Origin: Pseudomonas asuensis
Lineage (GTDB): Bacteria > Pseudomonadota > Gammaproteobacteria > Pseudomonadales > Pseudomonadaceae
NCBI RefSeq assembly: GCF_014646755.1
Contig: NZ_BMNW01000008.1
Coordinates: 62,001 to 126,000, forward strand
Reading direction: 5' to 3'
Length of the DNA stretch: 64,000 nt
This document shows positions 57,859-64,000 of this stretch, in pieces. The position numbers and the translations under genes were made by a program. The notes under the pieces are model-generated. The model was given only the letters and a program-made list of their open reading frames with translations. It searched no databases and had not been told where the DNA came from. Position 1 is the first letter of the stretch, and every line of letters begins with the position of its first letter.

Positions 57859-59199
57859 ATGGACACACTCTCGGATTTGCGAACGGGCAAGCTGGCCGGT
57901 ACGAAGCGACTGGACCTGTCGTGCGGGCTCACAGAGTTTCCCCGCGAAATCTTCGAACTGGCTGACTCCCTGGAGATACTGAATCTCTCCGGCAACCAAC
58001 TGAGCCAGCTGCCAGACGATCTGGGTCGGCTCAAGAAGCTGCGTATCCTGTTCTGTTCCGACAACCCATTTACCCACCTGCCTGAAGTGTTAGCCGAGTG
58101 CCCGCAACTGAGCATGGTCGGCTTCAAGGCCAACCAGATCGCTCATGTACCAGCCGCTGCACTTTCACCCGCGCTGCGCTGGTTGATCCTGACCAACAAT
58201 CGGATTGAAACGCTGCCCGACACGCTAGGCCTGTGCAGCCGCATGCAAAAGCTCATGCTCGCAGGCAATCGCTTGCAAGCGCTTCCCGATTCGATGACCA
58301 GCTGCCACATGCTGGAACTGCTCCGCATCTCCTCCAACCGCTTCGCCGCCTTGCCGGATTGGCTGCTGGCGCTGCCCCGTCTGACGTGGCTCGCCTATGC
58401 CGACAACCCGCTGAGCGAGGCGCGAGAAACAGCCAATGTTTCGCCCGGCGCGGCTATCAACCGGATCGACTGGAACAACCTTACGCTTCAGCACAAGCTG
58501 GGCGAAGGCGCCTCGGGCCTGATCTACCAGGCACAGTGGAGGCAGGCCACGGGTCAGTCCAAGACGGTCGCGATCAAGCTGTTCAAGGGCAGCATGACCA
58601 GCGACGGTACACCGCAAAGCGAAATGGCTGCCTCGATTGCTGTGGGCGCTCACCCGAACGTGATCGACGTAGAGGGCAAGCTAGTCAACCATCCTGACGG
58701 TACGGATGGCCTCGTTATGCAGTTGATTGATCCACACTTCCAGAACCTGGCCGGCCCGCCCAGCTTTGCTACCTGCACCCGTGACGTTTACCCTGCCGAG
58801 ACACGCTTCTCACTGCGGGTAGCACTGCGTATGGCCCAAGGCATTGCCTCGGCCACTGAGCACCTGCATGAACACGGTATCGTGCATGGCGACCTGTACG
58901 CTCACAATATCCTGTGGACGGAGCAAGGTGATGCCCTGCTGGGTGATTTTGGCGGCGCGTCCTTCCTACCAACCGACAATCCGACGCAACAGAAGGCGTT
59001 GCAGCGTCTCGAAACGCGCGCATTTGGCTGTTTGCTGGAAGAGCTGCTGGAACGCTGCGAGCCTGCACCTGAAGAGAGCGCTATCTACACGGCACTGATG
59101 AGCTTGCAAGCGCGCTGCCTGGACGCTGACGTACTGGCTCGCCCGAGCTTGAGCGAAGTGCATGCTCAACTGGCAGTGTTGGGTAAGCAATTGAACTGA
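57859..59199 (+). CDS. Leucine-rich repeat protein kinase-like fusion
   Basis: This 446-residue protein has about seven leucine-rich repeats in residues 10-200 (LEILNLSGNQLSQLPDDLGRL and similar). A protein kinase domain follows, with glycine loop LGEGASGLIYQAQW, VAIK Lys near 240, catalytic loop HGDLYAHN (HGD instead of HRD) near 342 and DFGGAS. It is cytosolic. The start MDTLSDLRTGKLAG is chosen by likeness to homologues; the frame is open from 57754. The LRR would bind a partner and the kinase may phosphorylate it. No cognate phosphatase is adjacent. Confidence 0.85.
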   Translation: MDTLSDLRTGKLAGTKRLDLSCGLTEFPREIFELADSLEILNLSGNQLSQLPDDLGRLKKLRILFCSDNPFTHLPEVLAECPQLSMVGFKANQIAHVPAAALSPALRWLILTNNRIETLPDTLGLCSRMQKLMLAGNRLQALPDSMTSCHMLELLRISSNRFAALPDWLLALPRLTWLAYADNPLSEARETANVSPGAAINRIDWNNLTLQHKLGEGASGLIYQAQWRQATGQSKTVAIKLFKGSMTSDGTPQSEMAASIAVGAHPNVIDVEGKLVNHPDGTDGLVMQLIDPHFQNLAGPPSFATCTRDVYPAETRFSLRVALRMAQGIASATEHLHEHGIVHGDLYAHNILWTEQGDALLGDFGGASFLPTDNPTQQKALQRLETRAFGCLLEELLERCEPAPEESAIYTALMSLQARCLDADVLARPSLSEVHAQLAVLGKQLN

Positions 59200-59206
59200 G
59201 CCAAAT

Positions 59207-59243
59207 AAAAAGCCCTTCACTTACCACGTAGGTAAAGGGCTTT
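59207..59243 (+). terminator. Bidirectional terminator after LRR kinase
   Basis: The stem AAAGCCCTT / AAGGGCTTT with an inner TTACC/GGTAA pair lies 8 bases after the stop. The A-rich left side provides a T-run for the convergent amidohydrolase gene. Confidence 0.85.
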
Positions 59244-59307
59244 GAGCATAGGCAGCCTTTGTACTTGAAGCTCTTGCCAGATCCGCGTTAACCGAACCCC
59301 TCACGTG

Positions 59308-60138
59308 CTACCACTTGAAGCCAAACAGCGTGCGAGGTGTATCCCAGAGCACTTGTCGGCGTGCGCCCGGGCTTGGGATCAAGTTTTCGATGAGCTTGAG
59401 CAAGAGTCCGTAATCAACACGCTCGGGCGAGTTCAGGAAGGGCCAGTCCGATCCCCACAAGCAGGCTTCCGGGCCAAAGGTTTCAAGCAGCGCCTGAACA
59501 TAGGGGTGAGTATCGACGTAGGGGTAGGACTCTGCTGAGAAATGCGAAAGACCGGAGAATTTGATATAGACGCGCCCTCTTCCCGCCAGAGACAGTAAGG
59601 CCTGAAAACCAGGTTGCCCTACGCCAGCAGCCACCTCAGGTTTGCCGCAATGATCAATGATGAGCCGGGTCTGGGTTCGCTCGATCAACGGCATCAGCTC
59701 GCTCAACTGCTCCTTCTCGATATGCAACTGCGCGACCATATCGAGATCCGCTAATTGGTTGAACAACTCCTCAGCGTTCAGGCCAGCCGAGATGCCATTC
59801 GAGGCCATATCGATCAACACACCGACGACACCCGCATCCTTGAGTCGCTTAAGCTCACGGGTACTGGTACGCGAGCCCACCATGGCGATACCCTTCCACC
59901 GGCCGAACCCCAGGGAGAGCGCATCCAATAAACAGCGATTGTCCGAGCCATAGACCGAAGGTGGCGTTATGACAAGGGCATGGCGGACCCCATAGGCATT
60001 GAATACATGCTGAAGCTGCGTTGCAGTCCCTACTTCCTGTGCAACAGGGGTATAAGCAGCGTTATCAGAAAGAGGAAAGCGGGTGGGTTCTAACAGGTAG
60101 GTATGGCAGTCGATCTTATACTCGCCGTAAATGCTCAC
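59308..60138 (-). CDS. Amidohydrolase family protein (COG3618), cytosolic
   Basis: This 276-residue TIM-barrel hydrolase has DCHTYL in place of a standard HxH motif, then RLIIDHCGKPE and LWGSDWPFLN. It is related to 2-pyrone-4,6-dicarboxylate lactonases and to the exported lactonase at 11665. The GTG at 60138 has AAGGAG upstream; the earlier ATG frame lacks one. The change of the first metal motif (DCHTY) suggests a metal-independent or altered enzyme, as in some lactonases. Confidence 0.8.
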   Translation of the reverse strand: MSIYGEYKIDCHTYLLEPTRFPLSDNAAYTPVAQEVGTATQLQHVFNAYGVRHALVITPPSVYGSDNRCLLDALSLGFGRWKGIAMVGSRTSTRELKRLKDAGVVGVLIDMASNGISAGLNAEELFNQLADLDMVAQLHIEKEQLSELMPLIERTQTRLIIDHCGKPEVAAGVGQPGFQALLSLAGRGRVYIKFSGLSHFSAESYPYVDTHPYVQALLETFGPEACLWGSDWPFLNSPERVDYGLLLKLIENLIPSPGARRQVLWDTPRTLFGFKW

Positions 60139-60290
60139 TGCAGCTCCTTTTCGGTAGCGTGGCGTGCGGTCTGATAAGCAAGGGTGGCGGCCGAGCAGAC
60201 ATGGCAAACACTGCCGATCAGACCCGGCTAGCCTTACTCGTACAGCTAAGACTGGCGAACCCGCAGCCGGTTCAGGACAGGCGGTGACTC

Positions 60291-60887
60291 TTAACGAATA
60301 ATGACTTCCACGCGGCGATTGCGCAGTTCCGCCGTATTGGGCGGGGTCTTGATAAGGAGGTTCTCTTCACCATGAGAGGCAACCGTCAACTCCAGCAGAT
60401 CAAGATGCCGGGCCTGTAACTGGCGGGCAATAAGCTGGGCACGTTGCAGGCCCACTTTTTCATTGATTGAGGCACTGCCCAGGGTGTCGGTATGCCCGAT
60501 AACAGAGACGGCTGCGGGTGTGCGTTTACGCAGCGTAGCGAGAATACGCTGCAAGGTTTCTTGCGACGCGTTAGTAAGCCGATTGCTGGCACCATCAAAA
60601 TACAGCGTGTAATACACCGGCAGCGTCGGCTGGGCCGCCAGGGCCGGAGTAAAATCCATCAGGATCTGCTTGGGAGGCAGGGTAAAGGTTCGTCCGGGAG
60701 CCTGTTTGTCGAGGCTGACGGCCTGCTGGGTCCTGTCGATCTGAGTCGTGCCTGTTGGCGTAGTGACCGTGACGTCCCGCGTCTCGCCATAAGGGCTATC
60801 CACCAGGACCACATAGGACTTGGAGCTGCATCCCGTCAGCCAGACCGCAAACAAAAGCCAGACGCCCCGGCGAAACGCCTCACTCAT
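60291..60887 (-). CDS. OmpA-family lipoprotein
   Basis: This 198-residue protein has a lipoprotein signal ending LTGCSS (Cys at about 20) and a C-terminal OmpA-like peptidoglycan-binding domain (LYFDGASNRLTNASQETLQRILATL, VSVIGHTDTLGSASINEKVGLQRAQLIARQL). It starts 8 bases inside the end of the FecR gene and is coupled to it. It likely anchors the envelope to peptidoglycan. Confidence 0.9.
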   Translation of the reverse strand: MSEAFRRGVWLLFAVWLTGCSSKSYVVLVDSPYGETRDVTVTTPTGTTQIDRTQQAVSLDKQAPGRTFTLPPKQILMDFTPALAAQPTLPVYYTLYFDGASNRLTNASQETLQRILATLRKRTPAAVSVIGHTDTLGSASINEKVGLQRAQLIARQLQARHLDLLELTVASHGEENLLIKTPPNTAELRNRRVEVIIR

Positions 60888-61329
60888 GGTCGATCTTGGC
60901 CATAAACTGGGCGCTGCGGGAGGCAATGGTTCCGTTAGGTGTCAGGATCTCGACCGCCTCGGGTTTGAGCCTGGCAATGGTCCCTGCCACGTAATTCAAT
61001 GTACCTCGCTTGAGGCTGGCGGCCAGCTTCAAGGCACCCTTGGCAGGAGCAAATTGGAAAGCTTCGAGCGTGAACGTTGACTGCGGCCCGAATGACATGA
61101 CGGAGCCATCCTCAAGCGTAATCCCGAAGGAGCCATTTTCCCCGGTTTCGAAAGTGGTACCCACACTCACTGGCGTGCCTACCTTGATCACAGTAGGCGT
61201 CCCCTTGAGCGTAGTGGTCACGTTACCCTGTACGGTCATGACATACCCCACCGGCTTGGAGGCACCGTGGGCAGGCAATGCCGCCAGAAGTCCCGAGAGG
61301 CAGAGAAAGAGCCACGCATTCTTTTTCAT
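60880..61329 (-). CDS. FecR-domain periplasmic protein
   Basis: This 149-residue protein has a signal peptide (MKKNAWLFLCLSGLLAALPAHG) and the FecR fold (VGYVMTVQGNVTTTLKG, GTTFETGENGSFGITLEDGSVMSFG, GTLNYVAGTIARLKPEAVEILTPNGTIASRSAQF). It is not a membrane anti-sigma FecR. Such FecR proteins commonly pair with an OmpA-like lipoprotein, as here, and act at the envelope. Confidence 0.9.
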   Translation of the reverse strand: MKKNAWLFLCLSGLLAALPAHGASKPVGYVMTVQGNVTTTLKGTPTVIKVGTPVSVGTTFETGENGSFGITLEDGSVMSFGPQSTFTLEAFQFAPAKGALKLAASLKRGTLNYVAGTIARLKPEAVEILTPNGTIASRSAQFMAKIDHE

Positions 61330-61530
61330 GAGCGCTGACCTTGAAGTCCGTATCGCACCACGCCTCGCCCTGGCGTCCTTTCTCTGCTCCGTTTCCCTGA
61401 GCGTTCCGTGCAATCGCTGTATACATACCGATAACCGTTACGTTAGTTCAAAACGTGCGGGTGATCGGGACAAAATTGCGATGGAGTCCAAACTGTCAGA
61501 TACCAACTCTCATTTAATGCCTGACAGGTA

Positions 61531-63249
61531 TTACAGATTTTGCAGCAGCTGCCACAGCGAGGCGCCAATGCCTGTGATGCTTTCGCCTGCGATCAGCCCT
61601 GCCGCTGCCGCAATAGCAAAGCGCTCTGTCAAACTACGCCAGCGCAAGCTGGCAGCCCAGGTCAGGATTGCGCCCAAGGCCATCATCAGGGAAATCGAGG
61701 CTGGCAGGATGAACGCTAACCCCAGCGCGGCTGCACTGGGCAGATAGCGGGCCAAGCGAGCTTTCGCGCAGGCATCTAATATTCCCAGAACCAGCCCGAC
61801 TACGGCAGCAATGAGCATGGCCCACCGGATACTGGTTGAAAGCGAGTCCAACCCTGATGTCAGCGTCTGCGCCACGGCCTTCCAGGTAGCCACAGCGGGC
61901 GCAGGCCACTCCTCAGTCAGCAGCATGGTCTGGGGGTCGGGAATCAGCGTCTGATAGACCAGCACCCCCACGACACTGCCTATTGCAATGCCCAGGCATT
62001 GGGCGATCACCTGCTTGGCTGGCGTTGCCCCAATAGCATGGCCCACCTTGAAATCGTTCATCAGATCCGTGCACTGCCCGGCAGCGCCACCCGCAGTATT
62101 GGCACTCATCAGATTGATTGGCACCTGCCCCGGCGCCACGATACCAAAGCCCAACTGAGACAGTTGCCCGATGGCACCAATAGGAGGGATGCCGGTTGCT
62201 CCTACGACGCGTGCAGCCACAGCCGCCAGACACAGCGCGAGTGGAATGGTCAGCAGGGCCATGAGCCAGTTAATACCAAACAGGGCCGCTTGTAGCGTCA
62301 CGATCAACCCAATGGCGACCGCCAATCCTGCCAGCGGACCGAGCTTAGGCCGCTGCCAGACAACGGACGTGCCCGTAGAGGCGGATTTACCAACGTTTCG
62401 TACCTGCACTATGCGCAAGGCTAGAGATGCCAAGGTAGAGATCACCATGATGGTCACCCCTGGCCATAAGAGCCATTCTACAAGCACCGCAAACTGCGGC
62501 CCTTCGCTGCCAGGCGGAAGCTCCACCAAGCCTTGTGCCAGCAGCCAGGGCGCTATGCCACCCCAGGTTAAAGCAGCGCCCAATAGAAGCGTCAGCCCGA
62601 CACGAAGCCCGATAATGCCGCCAAAGCCGACCAGCAGTAGCGACGGGTCGAAGGTAAAGGTCAGCCGCTCCAGGTGAGCCGTAGGTGACCACCGTGGAAA
62701 GGCCCAGTAGAAGGTATCGACCGCTTTGACCAGCCCGGAAAAAACAGCCGCCCCAATGAGCACCCATAGGCGGCGCATGGCTTCCTGCCCATGGTTGTAG
62801 ATATGGGTCATGGTTTCCAGCGTTGCCATGCCTTCGGGAAACTTGAGGTTGTTGTCGGCAATGAGCGAAGGCCGTAGATACCAGGCGATCCAGATTCCCA
62901 GAAAGCTGACTGAAAATACCCAGGCCATCATTGGACCGGCTTGCAATTGTTCACCGGTTAGCAGTGTATAAGCAGGAATTGGCGCAACCAGACCACCCGA
63001 AATAATGGACGCGGCAGCAGACGCAACGGTCTGGTTGATATTGCTCTCATGTATGGTCCAAGCAGGACAGCTTCGCGAGCGGCTGGCAAGCCCCTGCCAG
63101 AAACTAAAGCCGATCAAGAGCGCAATGATCGACATATTGAACGACCAGCCGATCTTGAGCCCCGCGTAGACATTGGATGGGGTTAATACAATACCCAACA
63201 CCAGGCCAGTCAATACGGCGCGCAGACTAAGCTCGCGTTCCACTTTCAT
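61531..63249 (-). CDS. OPT family oligopeptide transporter
   Basis: This 572-residue inner-membrane protein has about 14 hydrophobic segments and OPT family features (LTPSNVYAGLKIGWSFNMSII, NINQTVASAAASIISGG, NNLKFPEGMATLET and MNDFKVGHAIGATPAKQV). It takes up peptides or metal chelates such as siderophore-like ligands. It is divergent from the FecI-type sigma gene; a shared iron role is possible but not shown. Confidence 0.9.
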   Translation of the reverse strand: MKVERELSLRAVLTGLVLGIVLTPSNVYAGLKIGWSFNMSIIALLIGFSFWQGLASRSRSCPAWTIHESNINQTVASAAASIISGGLVAPIPAYTLLTGEQLQAGPMMAWVFSVSFLGIWIAWYLRPSLIADNNLKFPEGMATLETMTHIYNHGQEAMRRLWVLIGAAVFSGLVKAVDTFYWAFPRWSPTAHLERLTFTFDPSLLLVGFGGIIGLRVGLTLLLGAALTWGGIAPWLLAQGLVELPPGSEGPQFAVLVEWLLWPGVTIMVISTLASLALRIVQVRNVGKSASTGTSVVWQRPKLGPLAGLAVAIGLIVTLQAALFGINWLMALLTIPLALCLAAVAARVVGATGIPPIGAIGQLSQLGFGIVAPGQVPINLMSANTAGGAAGQCTDLMNDFKVGHAIGATPAKQVIAQCLGIAIGSVVGVLVYQTLIPDPQTMLLTEEWPAPAVATWKAVAQTLTSGLDSLSTSIRWAMLIAAVVGLVLGILDACAKARLARYLPSAAALGLAFILPASISLMMALGAILTWAASLRWRSLTERFAIAAAAGLIAGESITGIGASLWQLLQNL

Positions 63250-63593
63250 AGGCCGCCCCTGGACAAGCTCATGGGCTGGTCAGTACGGGTAGCGAAACCG
63301 TCACTAGAAGGAGATATCAAAGCAATCACACCAGATCCTTTTTATTCGATGAGGGTGTGTAGCACTTCGTCCCTCGTAACCGGCGAAGCGCTTAAAACAA
63401 CGACCATGAAAAATCAGTCAAGGTCCCTGCTTTTCCTAAATTGGCATTCAGGGGCTTCCTCCCTTCGCTGATTAGCCTGTTAAAACGTCTCGTTCCAGGC
63501 AAGATCAATGCTTTTCGAGGGCCTTTACCGCAGCTCGCCCTGTCTTTAGAATATGTGAGAACGGTTCTCATTTTTCCATTTATGGAAAGGTTC
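63250..63593. other. Divergent intergenic region, OPT transporter and FecI sigma gene
   Basis: This 344-bp region holds the Fur box at 63556-63570 near the sigma gene. The rest, between 63250 and 63550, shows no gene or clear regulatory motif to me. Confidence 0.6.
63556..63570 (+). promoter_or_regulatory. Fur box before ECF sigma gene
   Basis: TGAGAAC-G-GTTCTCA is a perfect 15-bp palindrome flanked by AT-rich bases, close to the Fur-box core TGAGAATNATTCTCA. It lies 24 bases before the ATG and would repress the sigma gene when iron is plentiful. Confidence 0.75.
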
Positions 63594-64000
63594 ATGGCAA
63601 CGGGCGAAATAAAAACAGCTCCTGAGTTAAACGTGCTGTACCGCAACCATGGTGACTGGCTGACGGGATGGCTACGCAGGCAAACAGGGTGCATCCAGCG
63701 CGCGGAAGACCTGCGGCAGGACACATTCGTACGGCTACTGGCCAAGCCTGAGTTGCCAACCATGCGTGAGCCTCGAGCCTTCCTGACCCAGATCGCCAAA
63801 GGTCTTCTGATCGATCATTATCGCCGTGCCAGTCTTGAACGCAGCTACCTTGAAGCCCTCTCCACTCTGGGCGATGAGCATTACCCCTCTGCCGAAGAAC
63901 TGGCGATGATCACCGAAGCACTGGCCGAGCTTGATCGTCTGCTTGGCAAACTTTCTAGCAAGGCGCGGGCGGCATTTCTCTATAGTCGCCTCGATGGCCT
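63594..64000 (+). CDS. FecI-type ECF sigma factor (3' end outside window)
   Basis: The protein MATGEIKTAPELNVLYRNHGDW... carries the sigma-70 region 2 block RRQTGCIQRAEDLRQDTFVRLL, the following REPRAFLTQIAKGLLIDHYRR and the start of region 4 (ELDRLLGKLSSKARAAFLYSRLDG). These are features of iron-starvation FecI-like sigma factors. The start at 63594 has GGAAAGG upstream, with an ATG 12 bases earlier in the same frame. The Fur box, and an expected FecR and TonB-receptor downstream, suggest siderophore uptake control. Confidence 0.9.
   Translation, partial: MATGEIKTAPELNVLYRNHGDWLTGWLRRQTGCIQRAEDLRQDTFVRLLAKPELPTMREPRAFLTQIAKGLLIDHYRRASLERSYLEALSTLGDEHYPSAEELAMITEALAELDRLLGKLSSKARAAFLYSRLDG

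Overview
The window looks like chromosome of a Pseudomonas-type gammaproteobacterium. The evidence is the biotin cluster order bioB-bioF-bioH-bioC-bioD, the ubiC-ubiA pair, a Pseudomonas-like comF/modE neighbourhood, FIST-chemoreceptor and FUSC/DUF1656 efflux genes, and GC-rich coding usage over most of the length. The left ~2.9 kb is visibly AT-richer and looks like the tail of an accessory locus. I see no tRNA, rRNA, CRISPR array or intact insertion sequence.

Layout. (1) 1-2.9 kb: the 3' part of a class 3 lipase resembling type VI effector lipases, then a PoNe-immunity-like gene broken by an in-frame amber codon. (2) 2.9-13.8 kb: a minus-strand L-rhamnose catabolic cluster. It encodes a proton symporter (RhaT), mutarotase (RhaM), L-rhamnose dehydrogenase, a Tat-exported lactonase, L-rhamnonate dehydratase, an HpcH-type 2-keto-3-deoxy-L-rhamnonate aldolase, lactaldehyde dehydrogenase and two acid-sugar MFS carriers, with a divergent LysR regulator. 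Together they would take L-rhamnose to pyruvate plus L-lactate without phosphorylation. (3) 13.8-15.4 kb: ubiC-ubiA, first steps of ubiquinone synthesis. (4) 15.9-25.6 kb: DUF2218 protein, DMT transporter, a LysR gene divergent from a four-gene Aae-like efflux operon (outer-membrane factor, FUSC pump, DUF1656, HlyD), a large acyl-CoA dehydrogenase and a 94-residue orphan. (5) 25.7-31.3 kb: an Fe/2-oxoglutarate-type oxygenase, a 35-bp palindrome and the biotin operon with a BirA-like site upstream.

(6) 31.5-34.9 kb: small membrane protein, comF, then modE-modA-modB with no modC. (7) 35.2-39.2 kb: two tandem Tat-exported PhoX phosphatases, each preceded by a Pho-box-like sequence. (8) 39.4-48 kb: srkA, a soluble FIST chemoreceptor, rarD, a GcvR-like ACT protein, malate synthase G and a lipoprotein sugar dehydrogenase of the PQQ type. 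(9) 48-57.6 kb: a hybrid sensor kinase with two receivers, an acyl-CoA-dehydrogenase-like flavoprotein lacking the usual catalytic Glu, a saccharopine-dehydrogenase-like oxidoreductase, an Lrp regulator, a DMT exporter, a TTC38-like TPR protein and a LysR regulator with a clear dyad. (10) 57.8-64 kb: an LRR-kinase fusion, a second COG3618 amidohydrolase, a FecR/OmpA lipoprotein pair, an OPT transporter, and the start of a FecI-type sigma factor behind a near-perfect Fur box, cut by the right edge.

All function calls are from reading protein sequence and recalling families; no database search was run.
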